Of a DNA stretch of 64,000 nt, positions 44,065 through 54,000 are shown one piece after another. Location of the stretch: NCBI GenBank assembly GCA_028822985.1, contig JAPKCK010000002.1, forward strand, positions 1-64,000, written 5' to 3'. The stretch's first letter is position 1. The number at the start of each line of letters is the position of its first letter. The notes beneath the pieces were generated by a model, which was not told the DNA's origin, did not search any database, and worked only from the letters and a program-made list of their open reading frames with translations. Made by a program: the position numbers and the translations under genes. Source of the DNA: Aquiluna sp. Its GTDB lineage: Bacteria > Actinomycetota > Actinomycetes > Actinomycetales > Microbacteriaceae.

Positions 44065-44988
44065 CTACTCCCCCAGCACTCGCCTACAGGCTTCAACATC
44101 GGAGCCGATCTGCTCGATCAGCCTTTCCATGGACTCGTATTTGGCCCAGGGTCTGACTTGCTCGACATACTCACAAGTCACGATTTTGTCATAGAGGTCA
44201 AGATCATCCCGGCCGATCACGTGGGACTCTAGAAGCCTTGGCACAGCCTCGATGGAGTCATTGGTGCCCACAGAATGAGCCGCCGGATAGCGAACACCCT
44301 CCGAATAAAGCCAGCCGGCATAAACCCCGTCAACCGGCAATAGTCCCTCGCTGTTCCGAGCCAGGTTCGCTGTCGGAAAGCCGATTTGACGGCCAATTTT
44401 GCGGCCATGTTCAACCATGCCCTCGGTTTGATGATTACGCCCAAGCATGGTGTTTGCCGCCTTGATATTGCCGGCAGAAATCGCTTTTCTTATCTCAGTA
44501 CTAGAAACCGGGAGGTCGCCAAAGACCACCGTGGGAATTTCCTTAGCCATGAAGCCGAAGCGTTCGCCAAGTTGCCTAAGCTCGCTAATGCTTCCGGAAC
44601 CCTTGTGCCCAAAACGAAACCCTTGCCCGACGAGCACTAGCTTCGCTCTCATTGGCATTAAGTGATTCACGACAAACTGCTCTGGGGAAAGGTTCGCAAG
44701 CTGCTGATCAAAACTAAGAGTTATGAGTGCGTCGGTCCCGAGCGACTCCAAAATTCGCGCTTTTTGAATTGGACCGATAATTGCCGAGGGCTCGGATCCT
44801 GGTTTCAAAAACGCATCGGGATGGCGATCAAAAGTTAGCACCGCGGCTGCCAAGCCGGCCTCTTCGGAAAAATGTACGAGTTCATGGAACAACTGCTGAT
44901 GCCCCAAATGGATACCGTCGAATTTACCTATGGCAACGGCGGTATCGGCGAATTCATGAGGCAAGCTGGAGTTACTTAGTTCCAGCAT
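44065..44988 (-). CDS. ribF: Bifunctional riboflavin kinase / FAD synthetase
   Basis: Makes FMN and FAD. N-terminal nucleotidyltransferase domain with GKFDGIHLGHQQ (22-33) and the STEIRKAI segment; C-terminal kinase domain (about 185-307) with GRKIGRQIGFPTANL and DGVYAGWL. 307 residues, normal. Just upstream of rpsO as in mycobacteria. Its start overlaps the preceding gene by 17 bases. Confidence 0.95.
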   Translation of the reverse strand: MLELSNSSLPHEFADTAVAIGKFDGIHLGHQQLFHELVHFSEEAGLAAAVLTFDRHPDAFLKPGSEPSAIIGPIQKARILESLGTDALITLSFDQQLANLSPEQFVVNHLMPMRAKLVLVGQGFRFGHKGSGSISELRQLGERFGFMAKEIPTVVFGDLPVSSTEIRKAISAGNIKAANTMLGRNHQTEGMVEHGRKIGRQIGFPTANLARNSEGLLPVDGVYAGWLYSEGVRYPAAHSVGTNDSIEAVPRLLESHVIGRDDLDLYDKIVTCEYVEQVRPWAKYESMERLIEQIGSDVEACRRVLGE

Positions 44989-45361
44989 TTTGCCTCCTCA
45001 ACCAAATCAGGCCCAAGACTGGCAACACAAGAGGGATAAAGCCATAACCGACTCCAAAACCAGACCAAACCGATGGGTGGCCGAATAGTTCCGGCATCAA
45101 AACTGACAACAAGCCAACGATTATTACTCCTGCAAGTTCAAACCGTACGGCCAATAGAGCCACGGCGTGATACCTGTGCGGCTGCGCGAGTGTAAAAGTC
45201 GCAACTATGTAGACCAATGCGGCAACCGCTGATAATAAATACGCAACGGGCGCTTGGTCAAACTCTCGAATTAGCTGGTAACCAGCTCTGGCCGATGCCG
45301 AGAGGGCAAAGACGCCATAGACAGCGACTAAAACCCTGCCAGCTCCCAATGATTTTTTCAT
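44972..45361 (-). CDS. Four-helix membrane protein of unknown function
   Basis: A 129-residue hydrophobic protein with about four transmembrane segments (roughly 7-27, 38-58, 67-88, 100-121). No family recognised. GGAGA lies just before the ATG. It sits between truB and ribF with another small membrane gene and overlaps ribF by 17 bases, so it is translated with the housekeeping operon. Confidence 0.7.
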   Translation of the reverse strand: MKKSLGAGRVLVAVYGVFALSASARAGYQLIREFDQAPVAYLLSAVAALVYIVATFTLAQPHRYHAVALLAVRFELAGVIIVGLLSVLMPELFGHPSVWSGFGVGYGFIPLVLPVLGLIWLRRQNAGTK

Positions 45362-45380
45362 GATTTCTCCAAGACCAATC

Positions 45381-45758
45381 TTAGACAGCGAAAGGGTTGA
45401 CCCCGGTCCAGATTTGCTGCATTCTGACCAACATCACCGCAATCGTTAGAACTGCTGCGCCTAAAACCACGGTTGACCAACGGTTTCTTTCGACTAAAGC
45501 CCATACCGCTCCGGCAATTGGAACCATAAGGGCGACTATCAAGTATCCGAAAAACTCCCAAGTGTCGATGGCCGCGTACTGACCGAGAGAAACTAAAATA
45601 ATCGAGAGAATCAACTGGACTAGAAGACCCGCCTCAACTCCGATCGCAAGCCCTAGGGAAAAACCGCTGGGCGCCCTACCGATTAGCCCCAAAAAAATCA
45701 GAATCAACCCAGCGGCGACTGCATACCAAGCCAGAATCAAGAAAAAGGCGTCTATCAC
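45381..45758 (-). CDS. Small membrane protein of unknown function
   Basis: A 125-residue protein with about four hydrophobic helices (roughly 3-25, 33-60, 68-88, 95-113). No family recognised. The GTG start overlaps the truB TGA by 4 bases. Together with the next gene it forms a small membrane pair inside the truB-ribF interval. Confidence 0.68.
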   Translation of the reverse strand: MIDAFFLILAWYAVAAGLILIFLGLIGRAPSGFSLGLAIGVEAGLLVQLILSIILVSLGQYAAIDTWEFFGYLIVALMVPIAGAVWALVERNRWSTVVLGAAVLTIAVMLVRMQQIWTGVNPFAV

Positions 45759-46618
45759 TGCTCCTCCTGAAAGACCGAGATCGACTTGTATTGCGCCCCG
45801 GTCTTTGTTGCAAGTGCAATCAGCTGATGTTCTCGTGTCAGTGCAATTTCAGGCTCGGCTGATTCCACTTCAATTTTCTTACCGTGTCTCAGGTCCCGCT
45901 CCTGGTCACTAGAAATCTCGTAAGTGGGGAACAGCTTGGATGCAGCGTCAGCCAGGCTGATCCAGCGCGGCTCTTCGGTGATTTCCGTTGCATCAGCGAT
46001 CACAAAAGAAGCAACTGCGGTTCGACGAAGCCCAATCAAGTGACCGCCCACGTTGAGCGCTTGGCCCATGTCCCTGGCTAATGCCCTGATATAGGTCCCC
46101 GTACTGCAACTAACGCTTATGTCAAAATCGACCAAACCGTCATGGTGACTCAGCTCGTTGGTTCGAGCAAAGTCACGTATCACTATCGATTTGGGCTTTA
46201 GGTCAACCTCTTTACCCTGTCTCACCAAGTCGTAAGCTCTGACCCCATCAATTTTTTTAGCGCTCACGCTGGACGGTATTTGATCAAGAGGTCCAGTCAA
46301 AGCGAAAATGGCTTTATCAACTTGCTCGGCAGTGATGCCTGAAGCATCTTTGCTCTCAAGAGTCTCCGACTGGGAATCATCGCTGATAGTGGATTGACCC
46401 AACCGCACGGTCGCCGTGTAGGTCTTGTCCTGACCAAGTAAAAACTGGAGTAATTTCGTGCCCTGATTTGCTCCGAGCACCAAGAGACCAGTGGCCAACG
46501 GATCTAAGGTTCCGCCATGCCCGACTTTTTTTGTGCTCAGAACGCCCCGCATCTTTGCGACAACATCAAAAGAAGTCCAGTCCTGGGGCTTGTCAATCAG
46601 AACTAGGCCATGCTGCAT
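45755..46618 (-). CDS. truB: tRNA pseudouridine(55) synthase
   Basis: Forms pseudouridine 55 in the T loop of tRNAs. Catalytic Asp39 in GHGGTLDPLATG and a N-terminal LIDKPQDWTSFDVV; the C-terminal part (from about 220) is the PUA-like extension. 287 residues. ATG overlaps the rbfA stop (TAATG). Confidence 0.95.
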   Translation of the reverse strand: MQHGLVLIDKPQDWTSFDVVAKMRGVLSTKKVGHGGTLDPLATGLLVLGANQGTKLLQFLLGQDKTYTATVRLGQSTISDDSQSETLESKDASGITAEQVDKAIFALTGPLDQIPSSVSAKKIDGVRAYDLVRQGKEVDLKPKSIVIRDFARTNELSHHDGLVDFDISVSCSTGTYIRALARDMGQALNVGGHLIGLRRTAVASFVIADATEITEEPRWISLADAASKLFPTYEISSDQERDLRHGKKIEVESAEPEIALTREHQLIALATKTGAQYKSISVFQEEQ

Positions 46619-47046
46619 TAGTCTTCCTGAGGCTTTTGGATGTAAGGGTCAACATCACCTGCGTGCTTTGCACCCTTGGCCAGCTTCTCTAGTTCGCCAT
46701 CGCGTCTTTTGGCCTCAGCCAAAAGGTCGTTCAAGTCCCCAGCATTTTCCGGGACATCATCGAGAATAAGTTCGAGGGTTGGGGTCATTCTGATTCCCAA
46801 CTGTTTTCCGATCTCTCCCCTGAGCCTTCCGGTATTTTTCTGCAGGATAGCGACAGTCAAAGCCTTGTCGGCATCGGAACCAAAAACAGTGTAGAAAAGC
46901 CTGGCCTGCATCAGGTCGGGAGTAACGCGGGCGTCAGTAAAGGTCACAAAACCCAAATCGGGATCCTTGACAATCTTCGCTAGCGCAGATGCCGCCAATA
47001 CCTTAATCCGCTCGGCAAGACGCAGAGCTCTAGAGTGATCTGCCAT
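46618..47046 (-). CDS. rbfA: Ribosome-binding factor A
   Basis: 30S maturation factor with a KH-like fold. Seen: RLAERIKVLAASALAKIVKDPDLG, FVTFTDARVTPDL and TPTLELILDD. 142 residues. ATG overlaps the infB TAA by one base. Confidence 0.94.
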   Translation of the reverse strand: MADHSRALRLAERIKVLAASALAKIVKDPDLGFVTFTDARVTPDLMQARLFYTVFGSDADKALTVAILQKNTGRLRGEIGKQLGIRMTPTLELILDDVPENAGDLNDLLAEAKRRDGELEKLAKGAKHAGDVDPYIQKPQED

Positions 47047-49661
47047 TAGCCCCTCGGCTTCTCTACCATCTCGTAAGTCTCGATTACGTCGTCGATCTTT
47101 ACATCATTGAAACTACCCAGTCCGATTCCACACTCGAAATCAGCCTTGACCTCAGTGGCGTCGTCCTTGAATCGCTTCAGTGACTCGACCTTGAGGTTCT
47201 CGCCGATCACTTCGCCGTTTCTCAGGACTCGTGCCATAGCGTTTCGGCGCATTAGGCCGCTTCTCACGTATGAACCGGCGATGAGACCGAACTTGGAGGA
47301 CTTGAAGACCTCTCGAACTTCGGCTGTTCCCAGCTGCGCTTCCTCGTATTCCGGCTTGAGCATTCCCTTGAGTGAATTCTCAATATCCTCAAGAACGTTG
47401 TAGATGACGGTGTAATGACGAATGTCGACACCTTCACGATCCGCACGCTCTTTCGCCTTGTTGTCTGGGCGAACGTTGAATCCGATAATTACCGCCGAGT
47501 CGACAGTGGCTAGGTTTACGTCGGATTCAGTGATTGCTCCAACACCTCGGTGGATGATTCGCAGCTGCACTGAGTCGCCCACGTCGATTTTGAGCAAGCT
47601 GTCCTCTAGTGCCTCTACAGCACCTGAAACGTCACCCTTGATGATCAAGTTCAATGATTCGACCTTGCCATCTTCGAGAGCCTGGGTGAAGTCCTCGAGT
47701 GAAAGCTTCTTCCTGGTCCTTGCTAGCAGAGCGTTTCGGTCGGCGGCTTCACGCTTTTCCGCGATCTGCCTGGCCTGGCGCTCATCCTCGGCAACCACGA
47801 AAGTATCTCCGGCGCGCGGGACAGACTGCAAACCTAATACTTGAACTGGTCTTGATGGGGTCGCGAACTTGACCGGATCTCCGTTTTCATCGAACATCGC
47901 TCGGACTCGACCGTAAGCCGCACCGGCGACAATTGCATTACCAATTTCTAGAGTTCCTGACTGAATCAGAACCGTCGCAACGGAACCGCGTCCCTTGTCT
48001 AGGTTCGCCTCAATGGCAACTCCACGCGCTGCCTTGTCGGGGTTGGCTCGAAGGTCTAGAGATGCATCGGCGGTCAGTAGCACTGCGTCGAGAAGCTTGT
48101 CAATCCCATCACCCTTCAGCGCGGAAACGTCTACAAACATCACGTCTCCACCAAATTCCTCAGCTACTAGGCCAAATTCAGTTAGCTGCTGACGAATCTT
48201 TGCCGGGTTTGCGCCCTCTTTATCAACCTTGTTGACGGCCACCACAATTGGAACCCTTGCAGCCTGGGCATGGTTCAAGGCCTCAATGGTCTGAGGCATT
48301 ACACCGTCATCCGCAGCAATAACCAGAATGGCAATGTCTGTGACTTCGGTTCCTCTGACTCGCATCGCAGTGAAAGCCTCGTGACCCGGGGTGTCAATGA
48401 ACGTGATCGCTCGATCTTTACCTTCGTGCGTTGTGTAAACCTGGTAGGCACCGATGTGCTGGGTAATTCCACCGGCCTCACCGTCGACAACATTCGCATT
48501 ACGAATCGAATCAAGCAACCGAGTCTTTCCGTGATCAACGTGTCCCATGACGGTCACGACTGGAGGTCTTGGAGACAGTGCTTCGTCGTCCTCCTCGTCG
48601 ATGCCAGTCGAGATATCGAGACCAAAGCCCTCAAATAGCTCTCGCTCTTCGTCTTCAGGTGAGACAACCTCGACCTTGTAGCCAAGCTCTACCCCAAGAA
48701 TCTGGAAGGTGTCTTCGTCTAGGGATGCTGTCGCAGTCGCCATTTGTCCTAGGTGGAACAAAATGGTGATCAGCTGAGCAGAGTTAGTGCCAATCTTGTC
48801 CGCGAAGTCCTGGATCGAAGATCCGCGACGAACTCGCAGCACAGTGTTTCCATCGCCACGAGGCACCATTGTGCCGCCCAGGCTTGGAACATCTCTTTGT
48901 TCAAATTCTTCGCGCTTTGTTCTCTTTGACTTACGGGATTTTCCTCGGGAACCGCCTCTACCAAATGCTCCTGCGGTGCCCGCTCCGCGGCCACCACGGC
49001 CGGCTGGTCCCGGTCTTCCAGCTGGAGGTCCAAACCCTGGCTTTTGGCCCGGCGTCCCAAACGCTGGCGCTCCACCCGGACGCGGTGCTCCGCCGCCTGG
49101 GCGAGGTGCTCCCCCGGCAGGTCTAGGTGCCCCTGGCCGTGGTGCTCCTGGTCTAGGTGCTCCCCCGGCAGGTCTAGGTGCCCCTGGCCGTGGTCGACCC
49201 ATGCCCTGATTTGCAGCAAATGGATTGTTGCCTGGTCGAACCATCGGACGAGGTATTCCCATGCCCTGGTTTGAAGAAAATGGATTGTTGCCTGGGCGAG
49301 GTGTGCCGAGCATTGTCGCGGCGGCGGACTTCTCCTCAGTGACTGGCTCTCCGGCTTCCGGCGCGGAAGCCGGCGCTGGCTCGACTACTGCGGGAGCAAC
49401 AGGCTCAGTGACGTCCGAGGGCTTTGGGCTCTCGACAACTGCCGGTGCTTCAGCGGCAGGCTTAGCCTTTGGCTGTGCCGGCTCCTTCTTGACTGGAGCT
49501 TCCTTCTTTGGGAAAGCAGTCTTTAGCCTTGCGGCTACCGGTGGGGTGATCGTTGAAGAGCCGCCTTTGACGTATTCGCCAAGCTCTTCTAATTTGGCCA
49601 AAGCCGTCTTGGTATCAATTCCAAGTTCTTTGGCAATATCGTATACGCGTGGAAGCGCCAC
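47046..49661 (-). CDS. infB: Translation initiation factor IF-2
   Basis: GTPase placing initiator tRNA on the ribosome. I start at the GTG at 49661 ([14 protein letters not shown]), with CAGGAG seven bases upstream; a frame ten codons longer is unlikely. N-terminal IF2-N subdomain (1-50), a Pro/Ala/Gly-rich low-complexity stretch with repeats (about 120-240), a second IF2-N, then the G domain with G1 GHVDHGKT (373-380), DTPGHE and NKVDK, and domains 2-4. 871 residues. Confidence 0.96.
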   Translation of the reverse strand: MALPRVYDIAKELGIDTKTALAKLEELGEYVKGGSSTITPPVAARLKTAFPKKEAPVKKEPAQPKAKPAAEAPAVVESPKPSDVTEPVAPAVVEPAPASAPEAGEPVTEEKSAAATMLGTPRPGNNPFSSNQGMGIPRPMVRPGNNPFAANQGMGRPRPGAPRPAGGAPRPGAPRPGAPRPAGGAPRPGGGAPRPGGAPAFGTPGQKPGFGPPAGRPGPAGRGGRGAGTAGAFGRGGSRGKSRKSKRTKREEFEQRDVPSLGGTMVPRGDGNTVLRVRRGSSIQDFADKIGTNSAQLITILFHLGQMATATASLDEDTFQILGVELGYKVEVVSPEDEERELFEGFGLDISTGIDEEDDEALSPRPPVVTVMGHVDHGKTRLLDSIRNANVVDGEAGGITQHIGAYQVYTTHEGKDRAITFIDTPGHEAFTAMRVRGTEVTDIAILVIAADDGVMPQTIEALNHAQAARVPIVVAVNKVDKEGANPAKIRQQLTEFGLVAEEFGGDVMFVDVSALKGDGIDKLLDAVLLTADASLDLRANPDKAARGVAIEANLDKGRGSVATVLIQSGTLEIGNAIVAGAAYGRVRAMFDENGDPVKFATPSRPVQVLGLQSVPRAGDTFVVAEDERQARQIAEKREAADRNALLARTRKKLSLEDFTQALEDGKVESLNLIIKGDVSGAVEALEDSLLKIDVGDSVQLRIIHRGVGAITESDVNLATVDSAVIIGFNVRPDNKAKERADREGVDIRHYTVIYNVLEDIENSLKGMLKPEYEEAQLGTAEVREVFKSSKFGLIAGSYVRSGLMRRNAMARVLRNGEVIGENLKVESLKRFKDDATEVKADFECGIGLGSFNDVKIDDVIETYEMVEKPRG
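49104..49193 (-). repeat. Tandem DNA repeat in the IF-2 linker
   Basis: Two copies of a 39-base segment start at 49104 and 49155 (period 51), encoding [17 protein letters not shown]-like 17-residue units. A second duplicated motif, NPFxxNQGMGxPRP, occurs twice at 49195-49290. Recent slippage or recombination expansion of a disordered linker is likely. Confidence 0.8.
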
Positions 49662-49734
49662 TTTTTTTCTCCTGTTCGGGGCCGACCCCAAACAGGGAAG
49701 GCCTTAGTTCTGAGGGGGTCTCATTTCGAGAAAC

Positions 49735-49992
49735 TCATTGTGTGTCAGCCATGTTTTGTGCCTGATTTCTAAGCCATGTCTCAAGCGACTCCGAATTAGA
49801 GTCGCCCAAGGCGCGAACTAGACCTTTTCGATCAAGCGCTAGCCTCAAACATTTTTCATGAACCCAAGCCCCTCTTCCGGCTAGCTTTCGCTGCCGGTCA
49901 AGAATAAAACTTTGATTCACTGAAACAATTTTTAGCAAGTGCTTCATCGAATCTCGTTGGCGGCAGCCAACACAGGTCCGAATAGGCTCCAT
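49735..49992 (-). CDS. ylxR: YlxR-family RNA-binding protein (DUF448)
   Basis: An 85-residue protein between nusA and infB in most Gram-positives. Signature RTCVGCRQRDS at the N terminus and GRGAWVHEKCLRLA in the middle. In other bacteria YlxR/RnpM binds RNA and influences RNase P. AAGGGG precedes the ATG. Confidence 0.88.
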   Translation of the reverse strand: MEPIRTCVGCRQRDSMKHLLKIVSVNQSFILDRQRKLAGRGAWVHEKCLRLALDRKGLVRALGDSNSESLETWLRNQAQNMADTQ

Positions 49993-50016
49993 TCTAGGGC
50001 CCCTTACCTAATGACG

Positions 50017-50994
50017 CTATCCCTCAAGGATGCTATCTGGCTGAATATCGATTTTGGCACCGGTCAATTTCGCTGCCAGACGCGCGTTCTGACCCTCTTT
50101 ACCTATTGCCAGGGAAAGCTGAAAATCAGGAACTAACACTCTAACTGCCTTGGTGGCGGCGTCTAAAACAAAACTGTCCGACACTCTGGCTGGTGATAAA
50201 GCGTGAGCGACGAAAGTTGCTAAGTCCTCTGAGAAATCAACAACATCGATTTTTTCCTCATTCAATTCCGCGCTAACCGCTCGGACTCGCTGGCCAAGTT
50301 CGCCAATGCAGGCTCCTTTGGCATTGATTCCGGGCTCTTTCGCGAAAACCGCAATCTTGGTCCTGTGTCCTGCTTCACGAGCAACAGAAGCAATTTCCAC
50401 TTGGCCGGAGGCGACCTCTGGGACCTCCATTGCGAAAAGTTTTCTAACCAAACCAGGGTGGGTCCTGGAAACCGTGATCTGAGGCCCTCTTGTTCCCATT
50501 TGAACGCTGGTTACATAAACCCTGATTCGACTTCCGTGCAAATACTCTTCGGTCGGGACCTGCTCTTCAGGCGGCATAAGGGCCTCGATCGAGCCTAAGT
50601 TCACGTAGACCATGTGTGATCTAGAGCCCTGTTGAATCTGGCCGGCGACTATGTCGCCCTCTTTGCCCTTGAACTCTCCCAACAGACCCTCGTCTGATAT
50701 GTCTCGCATGCGCTGCGCAATAACCTGCTTAGCGGCGTAAGCGGCAACTCGACCAAAACCTTCGGGGGTCACTTCCTCTTCACCAATGGGCTCTAGGTCC
50801 TCATCGAGAGTGGATTGGAAGATTCGAACGTGACCGGTTTTGCGATCAAGCTCGGCCCGGGCTCCCTTTACCGGTTCCGGAAACCCCTTAGCGAAAGCGG
50901 CCAAAATGGCCGCTTCGATAATCAGCACTAGTTCGTCAAATGGGATTTCCCGCTCGCGCTCCAGTAGACGAAGAACTTGTAAATCGATATCCAT
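50017..50994 (-). CDS. nusA: Transcription termination/antitermination factor NusA
   Basis: RNA polymerase-associated factor used for pausing, termination and rRNA antitermination (compare the boxA element upstream of 16S). N-terminal domain (1-100), S1 (about 105-175), KH1 and KH2 (about 200-325; KEPGINAKGACIGELGQRVRAV). 325 residues with no C-terminal acidic repeats, as in other actinobacteria. AAGAGG precedes the ATG. rimP, normally adjacent upstream, is missing. Confidence 0.95.
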   Translation of the reverse strand: MDIDLQVLRLLEREREIPFDELVLIIEAAILAAFAKGFPEPVKGARAELDRKTGHVRIFQSTLDEDLEPIGEEEVTPEGFGRVAAYAAKQVIAQRMRDISDEGLLGEFKGKEGDIVAGQIQQGSRSHMVYVNLGSIEALMPPEEQVPTEEYLHGSRIRVYVTSVQMGTRGPQITVSRTHPGLVRKLFAMEVPEVASGQVEIASVAREAGHRTKIAVFAKEPGINAKGACIGELGQRVRAVSAELNEEKIDVVDFSEDLATFVAHALSPARVSDSFVLDAATKAVRVLVPDFQLSLAIGKEGQNARLAAKLTGAKIDIQPDSILEG

Positions 50995-51014
50995 GACTCG
51001 CCTCTTTTTAGTTT

Positions 51015-52778
51015 CTAGCGCTTAGCCATTAGCTCAGCGAGAACTGAGTCTATCTTTACTTGGCAGCGTTCGCCTGTCGCTCTATTCCAAAGCTCAACTT
51101 CACCATCTGCCACACCTCGGCCGCAGATGATTATCCATGGGTTGCCAATCAGTTCCGCATCCGCAAATTTCACTCCCGGGCTGACTTTTGGTCGGTCATC
51201 AAACATGACTTTTAGCCCAAGCGCCTCAGCGGCTGCGGTCAGAGACTCGGCGGTTGCAAAGGCAGCCTCATCTTTACCTGCGGCAATCACGTGAAGGTTA
51301 GCTGGAGCCACTGAATCCGGCCACATCAAGCCATTGTCGTCGTGGAACGATTCGGCGATTACTGCCACCAACCTGGTCACGCCAATGCCATAGGAGCCCA
51401 TGGTTACCGTCACAAGCTTTCCGTTGGAATCAAGAACCTTGAGACCAAGCGCCTCAGCGTATTTGCGACCAAGCTGAAAAATGTGACCGATTTCAATGCC
51501 CCGGGCCATTTCCAAAGGCCCTGAACCGTCCGGAGCCGGATCCCCGGCGCGAATCTCTGCGATGTCCGCAATTCCATCCGAGGAAAAATCACGACCTAAA
51601 GTCAAGTACCAAGTGTGCATCTGATCTTTATTGGCACCGGTGATCCACGAACTTCCCTCAGCAATCCTGGGGTCTAGCAGGTACTCGATCTTGGAATCGG
51701 TTTCTAGGCCCAAGAATTGTTTCGAGTCCTTTCGGGGTCCGATGTAGCCCTTAACAAGTTCCGGGTGACTCTTGAAATCCGCCTCGTTGGCCTGCTCTAC
51801 GTCACAACCAAACCATGCTTCGGCGCGCTTTTGGTCTACGTCTCGATCTCCGGGAATTCCGACCGTAACCAGACTGCGCTTACCGTCCCCAGTTATCAGA
51901 GCCAGCACGACGTTTTTCAAAGTGTCAGATGCTTGCCAGGTGCCGTTTATCTTGGGGTGGTTCTCATTCGAAAAACTGACCAAGCTAGCAATTGTTGGAG
52001 TATTCGGCGATGCGTGATCTACCGCCGCCTGATTATCCGGAGTGATGGCCGGAGACTGCGCGAATCTAACCGCCTCGACATTGGCAGCAAAACCAGATGC
52101 GGATCGAACAAAGGAGTCTTCGCCAATTTCCGAAGGGTTCAGGAACTCTTCCGATTTTGATCCACCCATCGCGCCGGCATCCGCGCTCACGACTACATAC
52201 TCCAGACCCAGGCGAGTGAAAATACGCTCGTAGGCTGCGCGTTGGGCTTGATAGGAGACCTCGAGGCCTTCGTCAGTGACGTCAAAGCTGTAGGCGTCTT
52301 TCATTACAAACTCGCGACCACGCAAAAGACCAGCTCGTGGCCTAGCCTCATCGCGGTATTTATTTTGAATTTGGTAGATGCTCAGTGGCAGGTCTTTGTA
52401 GGAATTGTAAAGATCCTTAACTAAAAGAGTAAAAACCTCTTCGTGAGTTGGAGCGAGCAAGTACTCAGCGTCTTTTCTGTCCTTCAGGCGGAAAATATTA
52501 TCTCCGTAATCGTCCCAGCGGCCAGTTATCTCGTAAGGCTCTTTTGGAAGCAGGGCCGGAAAGAAGACCTCTTGGGCACCGGCAGCAGCCATTTCTTCGC
52601 GAACGATTTGCTCAATCTTGGTTTTGACCATCAGGCCAAGAGGCAGCCAGCTAAAAACTCCCGGTGCCGCGCGCCTTATGTAACCCGCGCGCACGAGTAA
52701 CCTGTGGCTTTCGACCTCAGCGTCAGCTGGGTCTTCTCGAAGGGTCCTTAGGAATAGTGAGCTCAGGCGATATGGCAT
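51015..52778 (-). CDS. proS: Proline--tRNA ligase
   Basis: Class II synthetase of the bacterial (ProS type 1) form with an editing insertion (about 235-390). Signatures: [14 protein letters not shown] near the N terminus, [20 protein letters not shown] and the C-terminal [12 protein letters not shown] choose the ATG at 52778 ([15 protein letters not shown]), two codons inside a longer GTG frame; TAACAT lies seven bases upstream and there is no Shine-Dalgarno sequence. 587 residues. Confidence 0.95.
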   Translation of the reverse strand: MPYRLSSLFLRTLREDPADAEVESHRLLVRAGYIRRAAPGVFSWLPLGLMVKTKIEQIVREEMAAAGAQEVFFPALLPKEPYEITGRWDDYGDNIFRLKDRKDAEYLLAPTHEEVFTLLVKDLYNSYKDLPLSIYQIQNKYRDEARPRAGLLRGREFVMKDAYSFDVTDEGLEVSYQAQRAAYERIFTRLGLEYVVVSADAGAMGGSKSEEFLNPSEIGEDSFVRSASGFAANVEAVRFAQSPAITPDNQAAVDHASPNTPTIASLVSFSNENHPKINGTWQASDTLKNVVLALITGDGKRSLVTVGIPGDRDVDQKRAEAWFGCDVEQANEADFKSHPELVKGYIGPRKDSKQFLGLETDSKIEYLLDPRIAEGSSWITGANKDQMHTWYLTLGRDFSSDGIADIAEIRAGDPAPDGSGPLEMARGIEIGHIFQLGRKYAEALGLKVLDSNGKLVTVTMGSYGIGVTRLVAVIAESFHDDNGLMWPDSVAPANLHVIAAGKDEAAFATAESLTAAAEALGLKVMFDDRPKVSPGVKFADAELIGNPWIIICGRGVADGEVELWNRATGERCQVKIDSVLAELMAKR

Positions 52779-52792
52779 GAGCACAATGTTAG

Positions 52793-53947
52793 CTACTCCC
52801 CGACGCTTACCTGAGCGGTTCCGATAAGTGCGCTGTCCATTTCGGCTGCAATTCGGTTTGCCTCTTCAATCAAAGTGGCAACAATCTCGTTTTCCGGAAC
52901 CGTTTTGATGATCTCACCCTTTACGAAGATTTGACCCTTGCCATTTCCTGAGGCAACGCCCAAATCCGCTTCTCGGGCTTCGCCCGGTCCGTTTACAACG
53001 CAACCCATGACTGCAACTCTGATTGGGACAGTCAAGTGAGAAAGCCCCTCGGTAACATCGTTGGCGAGCGTGTAAACATCTACTTGAGCGCGTCCACAGC
53101 TTGGGCAAGAGACGATCTCTAGTTTTCTAGGGCGGAGGTTCAGGCTCTCCAAAATCTGCGAGCCCACCTTAATTTCCTCAACCGGCGGAGCAGAGAGCGA
53201 GACTCGAATCGTGTCTCCGATTCCTTGCGCCAACAAGGCACCAAAGGCCACTGAGGACTTGATGGTGCCCTGGAATGCCGGTCCGGCCTCGGTAACACCT
53301 AAGTGAAATGGCCAGTCTCCCCGCTCGGCAAGTAGCTGATAGGCCTTGACCATTACCACTGGGTCATTGTGCTTCACGGAAATCTTGAAATCGTGAAAGT
53401 CATGCTCCTCGAAGAGACTCGCTTCCCAAACGGCAGACTCCACCAGGGCTTCAGCGGTTGGCTTGCCATACTTTTGCAACAGTCTTGGGTCTAGAGATCC
53501 TGCATTCACACCAATGCGGATTGAAACTCCTGCGTCCTTGGCAGCTTTTGCGATTGCACCGACCTGGTCATCAAATTTTCTAATGTTTCCTGGATTGACT
53601 CGCACCGCTCCGCATCCAGCTTCAATCGCTTGAAAGACATATTTTGGCTGGAAGTGAATATCGGCGATCACCGGAAGCTGGGATCGCTTGGCAATGACCC
53701 TCAAAGCTTTTGCATCATCACTGGTTGGAACAGCAACCCGAACAATGTCACAGCCCGTCGCAGTCAACTCAGCAATTTGCTGAAGCGTTCCATTTATGTC
53801 CGTGGTCTGAGTGGTGGTCATCGACTGCACCGAAATTGGAGAATCCGAGCCGACAGGCACCTTCCCAACCATTATTTGGCGAGTTTTCCGCCTGGGGGCG
53901 ATTGTCGGTGGGGGTCCTACTGGAAGACCAAGATTTACAGCTGGCAC
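52793..53947 (-). CDS. ispG: 4-hydroxy-3-methylbut-2-en-1-yl diphosphate synthase
   Basis: Iron-sulfur enzyme of the MEP isoprenoid pathway. Cluster ligands are visible in SCPSCGRAQ and [10 protein letters not shown]. 384 residues. Start GTG with GAGAGG upstream. It is in the dxr-M50-ispG series of actinobacteria. Confidence 0.96.
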   Translation of the reverse strand: MPAVNLGLPVGPPPTIAPRRKTRQIMVGKVPVGSDSPISVQSMTTTQTTDINGTLQQIAELTATGCDIVRVAVPTSDDAKALRVIAKRSQLPVIADIHFQPKYVFQAIEAGCGAVRVNPGNIRKFDDQVGAIAKAAKDAGVSIRIGVNAGSLDPRLLQKYGKPTAEALVESAVWEASLFEEHDFHDFKISVKHNDPVVMVKAYQLLAERGDWPFHLGVTEAGPAFQGTIKSSVAFGALLAQGIGDTIRVSLSAPPVEEIKVGSQILESLNLRPRKLEIVSCPSCGRAQVDVYTLANDVTEGLSHLTVPIRVAVMGCVVNGPGEAREADLGVASGNGKGQIFVKGEIIKTVPENEIVATLIEEANRIAAEMDSALIGTAQVSVGE

Positions 53948-54000
53948 TTATTACCTCTCGTTTACTCCAAGCTTCAACAGCAAAGGAGGAAAGTTACTTC

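Noticed and set aside
49090-49290. Short direct repeats as a possible CRISPR array
   Set aside because: They are in frame in infB, encode Pro/Gly/Arg units, and lack spacer-repeat regularity; no cas genes.
49225-49707. A 160-codon plus-strand frame opposite infB
   Set aside because: Gly/Ala/Ser-rich mirror of the repetitive IF-2 linker; no independent support.
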